A stretch of DNA of 64,000 nucleotides from Pseudisothecium myosuroides (GCA_951799445.1 OX637292.1:4033296-4097295); one strand, 5' to 3'; shown: positions 49,944 to 62,439, counted from the stretch's first letter. The notes: generated by a model from the letters alone, not told the origin. Numbers and translations are program-made.

Positions 49944-51453
49944 TGCCCTGTGCAAGCTATGTTTTTTAGCAACATAGCGATTTTGGGCAGCTCACTACAA
50001 ATGGAATTTTTATTTTTTTCTTTGAAATTTTCACAAAACATGGGGAAGAGGTTTTTCTTTAAGGCCCAAAAATTTTCATAATTTTTGACTACATGGTTAA
50101 AGAGTTATTGTACAATATATATTGTACATATATGTAGTTTTTTTCTTTGGGCATGCAATCCAAGGCGGATTAGAAAAAATCACTTTGTTTAGAAACAAAA
50201 ATTTGAAATTGGTTTTGGCTAGATTTACATACACGTGGAAAGTTGAATCATTCCATTTTGATCAATGAGATGAAAGTTATGAGGAATTTTAGTTTGCAGG
50301 TAATTGTGGAACATCTACTCTAAAATAAACTTTGAAGTCCTTTATTTAATTCACTTTTCAATACTTTTAGGAAAACAATCAAATCATAGGATGTAGGTTG
50401 TTTATAACAACATGACAACCATTGGAATTGGCATTTTTCAATTCTATAATTAAATTCTTAACAATTTAATATTTTGAATCATTTTCTAGTTCTTTCTACT
50501 TACTATTTTTTTTCTGTATGTTATACAATTCCAAATGATCTATAAAAATTTTAAGCATGTAGCCAGCTTGCCTTGAAGAATGAATTCAAAGAAGAACCAC
50601 CACCCTGGACATTTTTTCATACAATTTGACCTTTTAAAGTGCAGCTGCCCTATTTTTGTAGGGCCTAAAAAGGGATTTTTGTCAATTTAAATGCTAATAT
50701 CTTGCAATCCATATAGTGGAAATTTCTAAAATTTTTCCCACATCTTCTCAAACTAGCGTACTACAATATCCTATGGTCTCGGGGGGGGCACCTAGTATTT
50801 TACTACAAACCACGTGCGAACAAGTGGTTTCTAATGAACTATAATTTCAACTTAAAATTTTGAGGGTTGCTTAATAATGACTATAGGTTTCTATTGCCAA
50901 AATTTCAAACTAAAATAATAGTTGAAATGATTTGTACAAGAGGTTGAAAATGGCCTAAAACGGCATGTTTTTCAACTCAAATATTTATAGAGATCACATT
51001 TAGATGACCATTGCATCAATACTCAACTCAAAATGAACTTTCAATAGAGAGCTATTTTTAGGAATTTTTTGTTCATTTTTTAGACAATTTTTTAGGATAT
51101 AATATAGGGGTGTGAAAGTTATTTTTCAGTTGTACAGTGTATCTAATTACTTCAAAAATTTGTAACTAATTATCATTAAAAAATAAAAATATCAATAATT
51201 CAAAACATAAACTTTTGAAGTAGGAAAATCTAGTCATATTTTTTTTATTTCATTTTATTTAAATTTTAGGATATAATATAGGGGGTCCAAAGTTTTGTTC
51301 GCACGTGTTTTCTAATGGACACTCTAAGTGACCCCCCCGAGCCTATGGTTACATGTGTCGAAAAATGTTTTTTTTCTATAATTTGATACTTTTACTAGAA
51401 ACGGCAATTTTGGAGTGTTTTTGAAGAAAATATAGTCAAGGAACTTTAGGAGT
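49944..51453 (-). mobile_element. TTAA-family element, A-B' type, split by a hAT-like MITE
   Basis: The left part (AAGCTATGTTTTTTAGCAAC, ATAGCGATTTTGGGCAGC) and right part (AACGGCAATTTTGGAGTG, AGTCAAGGAACTTTAGGAG) match 44990-45908 in reverse. Subtracting the MITE and one 8-bp repeat leaves about 940 bp, close to its relatives. Both termini are eroded, so the TTAA repeats are no longer visible and the edges are approximate. Confidence 0.75.
50778..51341. mobile_element. 564-bp hAT-like MITE with perfect 8-bp TSD
   Basis: CCTATGGT stands at 50770-50777 and again at 51342-51349. The ends are CTCGGGGGGG at the left and CCCCCCCGAG at the right. A second inverted motif, CACGTGCGAACAA / TTGTTCGCACGTG, lies about 40 bp inside each end. 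An 8-bp duplication is diagnostic of hAT-type insertion (also seen for P elements). No coding capacity. Confidence 0.85.
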
Positions 51454-52585
51454 TTATATACATCTATTGTAAAAATTTTAGATTTTTTTGAGTATATTCT
51501 GTATTTGATATGAAGTTTCTTCATTTCATTTTAAAATAATTCACGTTAATTAAAAAAAATCCAAAAAGTTAAAATTTTATGACTTATAATAGACATATGA
51601 CTTCATTTTTGACAAATAAATATAATTTTTTTCATTCATATGTAATTAAAAAATGAAAGCAAACAAAATAATGGACAATGAAGCTTGAAATTAGTAGTTT
51701 TGGGTTTGTCTTTTCAGAGTTAACTTTAGAATGTTTGGGGTCACCATGCAAATCATCTTTTTTTGGTACCATGTAAATCATTTGCTTAAAAACCCCTAAC
51801 AATACTCATTGAAGGTCAAATTACTATACAAGACTTTTCCTTTTCACACAAAATTCTAAGGATGAACATCTACACTTTCTATCTTACATAGAAGGATTCA
51901 TCCATTGGACATTTAGTAGCAGATGTCATACCTTCTCCAAGAATGTAACTTTTGTGAAGAATGAGAAGGTATGGAGTGAAAAGAAGAGCCAATAAATTCC
52001 TTCTCCATAAAAAAGGGATGACACCCCTTCCGTATCTTGCAGAGAAGGAGAATGGAGCGACAACCAGGGTGAAATCGACCAACAAAGTGAAAGCAAAAAG
52101 CAAAGTGCTGAAAACTTCATAAGCAAAAACTTCTTTACACCCATTCTTCACCTTCAGAGGAAAAAAGGAAAACCTCTCGATCTTCATAGAATATGAACCG
52201 TCCGCAATTTAAGGAGAGAGTGCCATGTCCTCATTCTTTGAAGATTGAGAATGGGGAGAAAAAGATGTGTCTGCAGCAACGTTACAAGGTTAAGCTTACA
52301 TTTAGAAAGGGTTGGTGCCAGGTAGGACGAGTCGCTCTTACGTGGCCCTTGTGCAAATACCTCGAATTCACTCTGGGCGATCGGACCATCTTGCACCGTC
52401 AGATGCCTGTCCATCCTGGCCGTTGGTGCTAGGGCTCGACTCTCAGCTATAGCACAAGGTTGAGCATATCTTGAGCTCTTTTCCTCCTGGCCCCCTTCGC
52501 CAGCGTCTCGCTCCGTCGCAAGCGTCTTGGAGGTACACCATCTCGACAATCCCCTTTGAAATTGCTGTTGCTTGTGGCATTGTTG
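51454..52585. other. Upstream region of RPL13
   Basis: The AT-rich part to about 51900 holds nothing I can name. From 51900 the composition rises towards the RPL13 promoter. Open frames on both strands at 51879-52549 overlap one another, which argues against any being a gene. Confidence 0.45.
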
Positions 52586-52784
52586 TTAGGGTTTGAAAAC
52601 TCCACGCGCTCTAATGTAGCCAGGAACTTCACTTTAGGGTTTACTCTGTCTGGTGCATTTGGTCTTGGCGTTTTGCACTCCTGCGGGACGTTAGAATACG
52701 TGAAGCGCGCATTGGAACACCGCTTGTTAATAGTTCGGGAGAATGTGGGAGTATGCATTGTGTTGAGTTACTGATTTAGGGTTT
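52586..52784 (+). promoter_or_regulatory. Three telo-box motifs upstream of RPL13
   Basis: TTAGGGTTT occurs at 52586-52594, 52634-52642 and 52776-52784. This is the reverse of AAACCCTAA, the plant telo-box (interstitial telomere motif). It is enriched just upstream of, or in the leaders of, ribosomal protein and other growth-linked genes. Three copies within 200 bp ending 52 bp before the ATG fit that pattern well. Confidence 0.75.
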
Positions 52785-52836
52785 AAGGTTTCGGAAGCGT
52801 CGTAAGTGCTGACGATTTGATTTTAGGGCGAGAACC

Positions 52837-54556
52837 ATGGTGAAGCACAACAATGTCATCCCCAATGGCCACTTCAAGAAGGATTGGCAGAGCTATGTGA
52901 GGACCTGGTTCAACCAGCCCGCACGCAAGAAAAGAAGAAGAACGGGTAAGTTTTCGTGGGAAAGCAGTTCTCCGTTTGATCGCGTGCGTCTGTAGACACG
53001 GTTTCCGAACTCTACTTTTCCCGAGAATTGTTTATAAGTTTTCTTTGATGTCTTAGCTTTGGATGATTCTAAACTTAGTGATGTGCGATTCTCTAGGGAG
53101 GCAATTAAACCATTTGAACCCTAATTTAAGGAAGAGCCATAACCCTATAGCGGCTCTAAATGATTAGGGTTAGAATGTTTGAGGTGGCAATGCCATCTTT
53201 TTTCATGATTTATTTTTTGTGTCGCAGTGCGCCAGAAGAAGGCCGTGGCTGTGTTTCCACGTCCCACTGCTGGTCCTCTCCGACCCGTTGTGCATTCCCA
53301 GACCTTGAAGTACAATGCCAAGATCCGTTCTGGACGCGGATTCACCCTGGAGGAGTTGAAGGTAATTCAATTTTGTTGTTCTAGAATTGGAACGACCTCT
53401 AGGTCTGTTCATTATGACTGAAGATCGGCATTTGGTCTGTACCTGTATAATATTTTTCCTGTTTAAAAGATCCGATAACGTTCACTAGCGGGATTGAAGA
53501 TGGAGTCGGATATATCGCCTTGCCAATTTTTTTGAATCTCATATGTTCATATTTGCATTTTGTGGTTGACCAAAGGCCTTGCATTGAGCAGAAGCAGTTT
53601 AGGGTTTCAACCTGCGCATTACAAGAGTTGTGTACATTGTTTATTGCAGTGAATGGACCTCACATCGTATTTCCTTAATTGTACTTGGTTTCACGTTCAT
53701 CATATTTCTATGTTTACAGTCTGCTGGCATCCCAAAGAAGCTTGCACCTACCATCGGTATAGCTGTGGACCACCGCCGGAAGAACCGGTGCTTGGAGAGT
53801 CTTCAGGAGAATGTCAACCGGCTCAACACCTACAGAGCCAAATTGGTTGTGTTCCCTAGGCGCTCACGAAAGACCAAGGTACTTGAAATTTGTTGACTTA
53901 AACATCTTTCGTGTGCATTCAACCTTTAGCCTTCCCAGGGAGAATTGATCAATGAAATTCATTTTTTCCTTGATCCAAGTATAACTGATATGAACTCAGT
54001 TGCGTTGCTTAGACTGTGACCTTTTAGACGAACTAAATAGCATCTCAGGAACTCTCTTCATTATATACTTTTCTGGAATCTAGGCCGTAGTGTCCTTTCA
54101 AACTTTTGACTACTGGGTTTCCGTGCTGCATAGCGAGTGTTTAGATCCAGTTGTTTGTAACGGTTCTGTGTGGAAATTTCGATGTTTTTTTGAGGGTCTT
54201 TTCCAGGTAGTTCGGATTTTATTAGTTACTTTACGATTTGAAGTTTTAATCGTTATTAGTTGTATTAGTTGTATTCGTTATTGATTGTTCTTACGCTTAT
54301 CCCTGGAATTAACATTTATATCTCTGTTCTGTAGGCTGGAGATTCGAGCGCTGAGGAATTGTCGAGCGTCACCCAGTTGGCTGGACCAGTGTTGCCAATC
54401 GTGAAGTCCCGACATACTGCTGAGATCGTCTCTATTACTGACGAAATGAAGGCGCAGAAGGGATACTACAAACTGCGTCAAGAGAGAATGAACGAGAGGT
54501 TGGTTGGTGTCCGGAAGAAAAAGGCTGAGGCTGCCGAGAAGGAAGACAAGAAGTAA
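52837..54556 (+). CDS. RPL13: 60S ribosomal protein L13 (eL13)
   Basis: Exons 52837-52945, 53228-53361, 53720-53878 and 54335-54556 join in frame (624 nt, 207 aa). eL13 is a eukaryote-specific protein of the large ribosomal subunit. The start [20 protein letters not shown], then [26 protein letters not shown] and [19 protein letters not shown] are canonical. [20 protein letters not shown] and [16 protein letters not shown] follow, and the basic C-terminus ends [10 protein letters not shown]. Length matches plant homologues (about 206). Intron positions fall at phase 1, 0 and 0. The telo-boxes just upstream suggest growth-linked transcription. No sign of decay; this appears to be a functional copy. 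Confidence 0.97.
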
Positions 54557-55964
54557 ATCCTTCGTAACAGAAGATGTATTTGATGGTTTTTCGTGACCTC
54601 ATTTTCTGTGTATGGATTGTTCTTCAACCACGCTCTGGTTAAGCAAAGGTGGAAGGAGTGCCACTTTTTAATTTGGTTGATTAACTGAGTTTATATTGTG
54701 TTTTTTCATGATTGTTTCATGCGTGATTTTCAGTACATATTTGCCATCTGGTTTGAATGTAATGTAAGTTTGCGCGTCACTACCTACTGTAGTTTTTTCT
54801 GCTCATATGCCTCAAAGCCAAAAGATTTGACAGGTTGTTTACTCTGAATTGGTCCGTCAAAGCGTCTTCTAATACCCAGGAACGACGGCACAAGCAATCT
54901 GGATTTGTGCGTAAACATGTCAAGCCTGTTTATCTCACCTGGTCGAGTAAATGAGTAGATGAATGAACTTGACTCTGTCCATAAGCATGCAGTTCCAACT
55001 GATGGTAAATCCAAGTCTTGAAATCAGAAGTCGCAAAGCTAAATAGATTTATCTTTAGCCCTTTATCCCTGCAACGACTTCATGTGTTGCAAGAAACAAA
55101 GAATGCACCTACTGGTCCACAAATTGAATCATTTTTGAGTGAGTATTTGTCACTGAGGTAGTGTCCTTCCAGGGTTTAGGATTGAATCTTTTTGAAATTC
55201 TTGGGCTTTGCTTTTCTCTTCCTATATTTGTATCCACTTTCACTTTCATCAATTTGGTAGTAAAGCAAGGTAGCCTTTATTTATTATGTAAGGACTACTG
55301 ATCCCAGAGCTAGTTTATGGAATCTAGTGCAATATGCTACCTTTAAGATAGACAGGCATATACTTTGGCTACCTTGAGAGTAAATAATTTCAAAGAAAAA
55401 AATAGAAAAGAAAGGATTTTGCAAGTTGTGAAGGATTATTGGGAGTACTATAATACAAAACTAACTAACTAGATACTATTTCTAATGTAGAGGAAGTTGC
55501 AAATTGGCTATCAAACTCTATTGTTTGTTATAGTTTTGACTAAATTGTCTATATAAAAGGCCCTTTTTTACAATGTACTAATAGTGCAAGGATTTTTTGG
55601 ATAGAAACTCAGCTGATTTTAGCTAGTTAGGGGATCGTTGAACTCCTTACCCTAGACCTTCATCATCTAGAACATGGACTTTTGAGCGCGAGGGAGTTGG
55701 ACTGGACAAGTTTTGATACCTCACAGAAGGGTCACACAGAATTACAGAAGGGCTTGGCATTTGGAATCAAGAATTATTAATTCCAGCACTATGTAATTGC
55801 AAATTGCTTTTATATCTCAAGAGCACACACTTAATGTTGTGTACATGTCTGATTGGAGATTTCCACATGTCAAATTGTGAACTCATAGGACTGAACTGCA
55901 ATTAAAAACACACAATTTGTAAAGAAGGCACAAACCATAATTTGAAGAAATGCCCTGATCGCTA
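54557..55964. other. Gene-free; 3' flank of RPL13
   Basis: The first 200 bp are RPL13 3' untranslated sequence. Nothing further is recognisable. Confidence 0.5.
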
Positions 55965-56842
55965 CACTAAAATTGGTAAATAGTGTTGGGTGATAATTAG
56001 TGTTGTTCCTTGTTTCCACCCCCCAACACTATTTTCCAACTTATGTGTAAATAGTGTTGGGGCACTTACCTCCCGTCGTCAAAATCTGCCCCTTCCCTGG
56101 CAAACTGTGTTTTCCGCCTCTTCTCGTCATACTTTGGATCTTCCCTGGGAAATTGTGTTTTCCGCCTCTTGCCGTCAAACTTTGGCCCTTCCTTGGAAAA
56201 CTATGTTTTCCACACCTCTTGCCGTCCAGTTCCTTCTCTAAGAAAACTTTCATTTTCCCTTGTCCGGTGGAGAGATTGTGAAAGAAGAGGTGGAGGAGCT
56301 CTTTGCTCTATCACTTGAAGGAGGCTCCTTCCACGGGGGTGGGGTGGGGTGGGGTATATACTTCGTGGTTTCCCGCCGATTCCTTTGCCACTTGATTTCA
56401 AATTTCAAACTTCCATTGCCTATATTTTTTTTTTGATGTATGTGATTGAACATTGGATGACACCATTGGATTTGTCTTTCTCTCCTCTATTTCCTCTGAA
56501 AAATAGTTTTTTTTTTTTTTGGTTGCCACTTTTTTATTTTAGCATTTTTCAGCATTTTTTCAGCAATTCAGCATTTTTCAGCAATTCAGCATTTCATTTA
56601 TTTATTTCAGCAATTCAGCATTTCAGCATCTCATTGTCTATTTCAGCATTTCATTTAGTTCCCATCTAACACCAAATGCACTCTCGTAAAAATTATGACT
56701 CTCTCTGTCATTCATCTGATTTTACTATCGAGCTAAGATAGTGTTAGATTTGGTAAATAATGATCTAACACTAACCTTGCAAATCACAATTAGTGTTAGG
56801 TGGGACAATTAGTGTTGCCAACACTATTTACCAATTTTAGTG
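55965..56842. mobile_element. 878-bp TA-flanked TIR element with internal tandem repeat
   Basis: TA at 55963-55964 and 56843-56844. The start CACTAAAATTGGTAAATAG is repeated inverted at the end (TATTTACCAATTTTAGTG). Subterminal GTGTTGG/CCAACAC copies recur inside both ends. The layout (CACTAAA start, TA flank, AGTGTTGG) parallels the 312-bp family-B MITE, so the two families are probably related. The interior holds a 3-copy tandem repeat and CAGCATTT-type simple sequence at about 56540-56660. No transposase. Confidence 0.8.
56074..56226 (+). repeat. Tandem repeat, about 48 bp x 3
   Basis: Units contain GTCAAACTTTGGCCCTTCC then AAACTGTGTTTTCCGCCTCTT with minor variation. They lie inside the TA-flanked element at 55965-56842. 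This explains the overlapping open frames on both strands here. Confidence 0.75.
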
Positions 56843-56844
56843 TA

Positions 56845-57573
56845 ATGGTAAGAGGAATGTAGTTCTGGCTTTTTACCAGAAAAAAGAGGAAAAAAAAAAA
56901 ATTGTTTTTTGTGCTGCTTGCCTGGCAAAATTCGTCAATCTTACACGTGAACCTAATGGGCAGTAGGAGAACCGGATGGAGATCATATCGGACTTCAACG
57001 TACTGATACACTAGCTTTGACCAAAGGGAGGAGGCTTGCATCAGCTGGGGCTATTGTGAGGAAGTTTGAGTAGTACGGAGTATCTTACTCAAGAACCAAG
57101 CCACATTAAAGAATGAAAAATTGAAATGTTGTGTCTCTCGTAATGTAGCTACTAGTTTACTTATTTACAATTATTTACAATGAAGTTCAAAATAGCATTC
57201 TACAGTATCCTGCGCAAATTGAAAATCCACAAAATGGGGAACGTCAGTGGGTTGCGAGGGCAATACACTTCAAAATTCATATCAAATTCATACTCTGTTG
57301 GCAAAACAACTCAATCGATATCAACTTTTCACTCACTTTCTATATGAGGAAGAACAAGCCATCCTATCTTGAGCAAACCACAAACCGTGGCCACAAAGAA
57401 GAGCCTTCTACCTGACTACCTGAAAAATCATTACACATAAATTCACTGTTCTTTCCGAAAGTTCCAAACTTCACCCAAAATTTACAATCCTGCAAAGCCA
57501 AAATGCAGCAAGCCAATAGCAAAACCCTAAAATCCTAATACCCAAACTCTCAAAATCCCAAACAGGAATCTAT
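56845..57573. other. Gene-free; 3' flank of the ERD7-like gene
   Basis: No gene. The right part is probably 3' untranslated sequence of the minus-strand gene ending at 57574. Confidence 0.5.
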
Positions 57574-60500
57574 CTAAGCGAGTTGCTTGGGAGCATTCAG
57601 TTCCATCATAGTAACTCTGGTAGGCCTCAAAGCGGCAGTTGGGTTGAGTGCTTTGGGAAGCTTGGCGACAGTCCATGCTGTGCCCACCAGATGGCCTGCG
57701 GTGCCCAGCGATTCTCCAGTTGCCTTCCCTGCAGGCTCTCCATACTTGTGTGTCACCACTGTGGCTGCAGCTGCTGTTCCCGATTTCAATACGTCTCTTG
57801 AGGCTTGCTCTACTGCATCGAACAATTTCCCTGCGCAGCTCAAATCATTAGTTATTATTGATTGTTCTGAAATACATACCAACCAATTAGCAGTTGTGAG
57901 AACTCTCACCACTCCATAGTGACTCTCACCACAACAAAGACAAATTTGGAAGCCTCACATTTACTTTCGAAAGCAAACGGAAAACGTGGATGGTATGCTC
58001 ATGGGGACAATAGAGTTATAGTCAGGCAATGTTGCCCTCCATTTGATCCCTCCAATTCTTATTCTAGATTGCACCTATTTTGGGATCATAACAAGCATGA
58101 TTGCATACAATCTAATCAAATTCAGTGGTCTTCTTCCTAAGTTGAGGTTTAGGTCCCATCTTTACAACTCGGAGATGCAGTCTAGACGGATCAAAAGATT
58201 TTTAGAACCAAAAGAGCTCCGAAATAATTTCTGACCCCACTTTAAGTTGCAAAGGTGGGACCAAAACCTCAACTAGGAAGAGGAGAACTCAACGTGATTA
58301 AATTGCATGAAATCCTGTTCTCCTGTTATTAAAAAAAACATAGATTGGACAAGAAATCAAATGCAATCTAGAATAAGAATCAACAGAGGGACCAAATGGA
58401 GGATGACTCAAAAATGGTAAATCACAAAACCAAAAGAATCAAACTGAATCGATTCTGTATTTTAAAGGAAGAAGTGGGCACTCACAAAATGAGATCATAG
58501 AAGCCAAGGCCACCTCTCCAGGACCAGACTTGAAAAACGCTCGTCCGACCTTGGACCTGGCGATGGCGTTCGGGATGAATCCCACAGTCGACACCACACC
58601 TGACAACACACTCCTGGCGAAATTGTCTGTTGCCTTTGAAAGGTCATTCACTCTGCAAGGAAAAAACATCAAAACGTCAGAAACGAACTAAAATCAGCAT
58701 CCAAGGACGAAGAAAGCCCATATTTGGCCTCATCTTTTTTTAGCTGTTTTGAAGTGTACAGTTAGGAATTTCAATTAGTTCCAATAATTGTTTATTTGAA
58801 ATTTCCTTTCACCATGTTCTTCTCTAAATCTAATGACGTAAATATTTTCTCCATTTAATTTATATTTCGCACAATATGATCAATCAAAATGGTCACTTTG
58901 AAATCACGAATACTAAGGGTTAAATATCTTACAAAGAGTGAGACCTATTAAAGTCACACGCACTACTAAGATGAATCAGCGTAGTCCATTGAATGCAAAA
59001 CTGGGCATACAACGTACGCTATTGTGAAGAACTGCACTGAAATATTACCTGTGCAGATTGCGCAACGTGGTTAGGCTGACATCGCTAGGACTGTCTGTGG
59101 GATTGGAATTCTGAGTCATGCTGATGGAGCCACTCTCCAGTCTCTGGACAGTGGAATCCCGAATCCAAAAAATGCCCCGGATGAGCTGGCCGGTGCCAGA
59201 GGCAATCGCCTTGGCCACACGGTTGCCGTAGTCATCTACGTTGGGTGCCATCTCGGTCCAGAACATGCGCTGGTTGGCCTCAGTGATCTGCACAGGATAA
59301 TAAAAATTTACAATCGTTAGGGAACTCATTCTATCTCTTATCCTAAACACTGTTACCAACAGCAAACTCAAGGTTTCATACAAGTTAGCCATTGTAATAT
59401 GCGCATGCAAGTAAAATTAAGACACTGAAACCATTCGGAACCTGATCCTCTCTAATTCTAACCCTTGTCACCAACAGAGAACTCATTCTGTCAACATGTT
59501 ATCCTTTGCGATATACACATGCAAGTAAAAGACACTGATACCATTAGAAACTTGATCCTGTCTCTTATTCTAACCTCTGTTACCAATAGCGGGACTATTT
59601 TTTCATACATGCTAGCCTTTGTTTGTGAGATGCTCATGCAAGTTAAAGACACTGAAAACATTACAGATCTCACCCTATCTCTTATACTAAACTTTGGTAC
59701 TAACAACAACTCATCTGCTCATACACTTGGTTGGCCTTCAGTTAGGAAGTTGGGTGTGAGCGCGACTTGGCTAAACGTTTCCGACCACTGATCTTTGTAT
59801 GAAAAATGGGACTGTCTACTGTCACTTATATTAATGTGCAACCTCCCATTTAAGAAATTCCTTCATAGTAATAAAAATTTAATCTTAATAATTTACAAGC
59901 AACTAAAACCTCTGACAGGGCTTCGTTGATAAAAACGAAAAGTATGCACTAAAATTAATTGCTGGAGACAGAGAGAAAAAGATCAAAGTTAGCACCTTCT
60001 TGCCATCGCCAGCAACCACGGACGCTGGAACAACCGCGGCACCGGTTGTGTCCACCTCCTTGGAAGCATCCATCCGCTTCTCGGCAGCCTCTTTTTGCTT
60101 GTCTCCATGCACGAGCGTGGGGAGAGAGAAGAAGCTGTAAAACTCCAGCAGGTCGTCCAGAAGCTTCAACTCATCCTCGTGCCCTGGGGCAGAGAATGTC
60201 ACTCCGTAATGCATGTTCTCCCCACTCTGCGCGCGCGACACTGCCTGCATCCATACCCGGAAATTAGTGTCTAGTTTCAAACTATATGTGAATTTCTAAT
60301 TTGTCAAGTTCAAAAGAAAAAAGACCCTTGAGGCAAGAGGTGGTATTGATAACACTGCAAGAACAGATTTTGGCGTGCTTTCCAAGATCTTTATACAGTC
60401 GTCTAAAGCTAGCAATTTTTGGTGATCAAGATGTACTTACCTCTACTCAGCTTAAATGGTTAACAAACTATCAATCGCCATGTGGATAGCTAACAAAAAA

Positions 60501-61310
60501 CCCAATCAAACAAGATAATCAACCAATCTACCAGTTCTTATTGAAGGCGGAGAAAACAGGGTCAGAACTAATATCGACTGCCACGAGCCTACCTGGGTAA
60601 AGTCGATGCATGTATAATCCAGAAAACTATTCTAAATGTGATGCAAGCAGTGGACAATTATTCCTGCCTGGACTAAAAAGTAAAAAAATAAAAATCTGCA
60701 CTATTTCAAGCTGGTACCAATTCAAACTGTTTCAAACCCTGCTACACTAAAATTATTTACAATAAGTATCCAATGCTTGTATCGTCAAAACAGGGTTTAA
60801 AACACTGGAAATGGGGCATCCCAATTGTTGCAGAATAACGTTTAAAGCGTTTCAAACCCCAAGCAAGACTAAAGAGCATCTACAAACTTGATTCGTGGAT
60901 GAATCCCTTACCTCCGGCGTGGCGACGTCCACCACGGGGAGCGAGAAGACGTAATGAATGGGATCCAACTTGACCACCTGCTCGTCCCGCATGAGCGGCC
61001 ACTGCAAGTCCTCCCCCACGCGCACCAGCGCCACCACGCCCTGCTCCTCGCTCTGGTTAATGCGCACCACCACCAGCTCCCCACTGCCCAGGAGAACGCT
61101 CTCCTGCTTGTCCACCAAGTGCACCATGGCCCCCGGGATGCTCACCAGACGCTCCTCGAACGCCCCCTCTGCCATAGCTGGACCACCCTGGGAGTCGGAG
61201 TGGATCTGCGGGTACAGAGAGGAGCTCGCGGTCGTGGTGAAGCGGCTCTGTCGCGGGGTGTCGACGCTGGGGTAGGTCACGGACGAAGGGGTCTCTTCCT
61301 GGCCACCCAT
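57574..61310 (-). CDS. ERD7: Senescence/dehydration-associated protein, ERD7-like, 436 aa
   Basis: Minus-strand exons 61310-60912, 60244-59996, 59287-59049, 58652-58486 and 57830-57574 close in frame (1311 nt). It belongs to the plant ERD7/senescence-domain family, which is induced by drought, cold and ageing. Arabidopsis members bind lipids and act in membrane-lipid remodelling. The variable N-terminus is followed by a conserved region from about residue 50: ERLVSIPGAMVHLVDKQESV, LGSGELVVVRI, DLQWPLMRDEQVVKLDPIHY and VFSLPV. Exon 2 gives HYGVTFSAPGHEDELKLLDD. The senescence domain (about residues 230-425) spans exons 3-5: NRVAKAIASGTGQLIRGIFW, FARSVLSGVVSTVGFI, KVGRAFFKSGPGEVALAS, then VVTHKYGEPAGKATGESLG and GTAWTVAKLPKALNP. 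No truncation is seen. Intron 2 contains a minisatellite. Confidence 0.94.
59316..59705. repeat. Intronic minisatellite, about 120 bp x 3.3
   Basis: Within intron 2 of the ERD7-like gene. Each unit includes ACTCATTCTATCTCTTATCC-type sequence, GTTACCAACAG, a GCATGCAAGTAAA phrase, and GACACTGAAACCATT. Successive units begin near 59318, 59440, 59560 and 59680 and differ by substitutions and small indels. This creates the spurious open frames on both strands at 59465-59791. Confidence 0.7.
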
Positions 61311-61912
61311 AGCTCACAATCTCCTCACAACAATTGCAATCCAAGAATTCGAGACAAATGAGTACACACACACAATTTCACACTCTTCCTCTTCCCGAAA
61401 TTGAGGAGTTGGCAATCGAAGAAGGGACTGATCGACTATGTGAACGCACACGGCGATTTCAATGCGACGGAATTGGGAATTGAGAAGCGGAAATTGGAAA
61501 TTGGGACTTGCGCAAGTTGCGGGTTTGTGTTTTTGGATTGGATCAAGAGAGCAGTTTGAGGTTTTATGAGGAAATGCGACCGACACTAAACTTAGTCGCG
61601 GACTGGGACACAGGTGATGGCGACGGTGCGACGGGCGGAAGTACCGACATCAGTTAGTGCTTCGTGCCCACGCAACAACCCGCGGTTCCCGTCTGCCATG
61701 TGTTCAGCTTAGAGACGGGCGATGGAGATGGCGCCGACCTTTGCTTCGAGCATCTTCACCCAGGACGCTTCTCCGGCGCTGCATAGCTGAAGCCTGCAGC
61801 CGGGCGAGATGCCGCCCTGCCAGCTCGACGCAAGCAGCTGGGGTGAGGTGGCCACTTGCACCGCTTGGACAGGTTCGGGGCGGCGTCTATCTCAAATTTG
61901 GGGCAGGTGTAA
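61311..61912. other. 5' flank of the ERD7-like gene; GC-rich patch
   Basis: 61311-61600 is probably leader and promoter of the minus-strand gene. 61600-61900 is unusually GC-rich for this window and carries an Arg-rich open frame at 61657-62016 that has no recognisable domain and runs into a transposon. I do not call a gene. Confidence 0.45.
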
Positions 61913-62435
61913 CCCCTACGGACTCAAGCGAAGTGTACTTTCAAAATGGGCCAAAACTGCCAAGAACTCGGGCAATTTTTTTCTGCATTTTTTTATTGAT
62001 ATTAGATAGAATGTAATCATAGGATCTTGAACTTGACATTGAAAGTAAGCACACCAAACAGATTTTAGATTATTTGACTGCACGGTTTAGGAGATATTTA
62101 CGTTTGAAATTTTATTTGGTTCAACGGAAATATTAGGCAGCACACTTTGAAGGAGCATATCTTTGTGAGAATATTTTGAAATGATGCCCTTTTGTGCTCA
62201 ATAAAAGATAAGAGAGTTGAATATGTACATGGAAAATTTGACAATATTCTACACCACTTAACTTTGAAAAATTCCACAAGGTAGAGTTTAACTTGAAATT
62301 TGATGAACCTACCGCCATTGAATTTATAATACAATATATTTTTAGAAATAAATTTTTTTTAACTCAAAATTTGAGAACGGACATGTCAAAAAATAAGGGC
62401 AGCAACCAAAAAATGGTTGTAAAGGTCATTAGGGA
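61913..62435 (+). mobile_element. Diverged short TTAA-family element
   Basis: It starts CCCCTACGGACTCAAG (flank GTAA) and ends GGTCATTAGGGA followed by TTAA at 62436-62439. Inside are B-module landmarks in the right order: ATCATAGGATCTTGA and ATTTGACTGCACGGTTTAGG. It is clearly more diverged than the copies at 18260 and 35359 and is about half their length, suggesting an internal deletion. Confidence 0.55.
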
Positions 62436-62439
62436 TTAA

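Noticed and set aside
49775..49969. 64-codon open frame with hydrophobic end
   Set aside because: Short, no motif, and its end runs into the left edge of a transposon.
60954..61361. Long plus-strand and alternative minus frames over the first ERD7 exon
   Set aside because: They are shadows of exon 1 of the ERD7-like gene, which has family motifs and correct splice phase.
61657..62016. 119-codon Arg-rich frame in a GC-rich patch
   Set aside because: Composition-driven. It runs into a diverged transposon and shows no recognisable motif.
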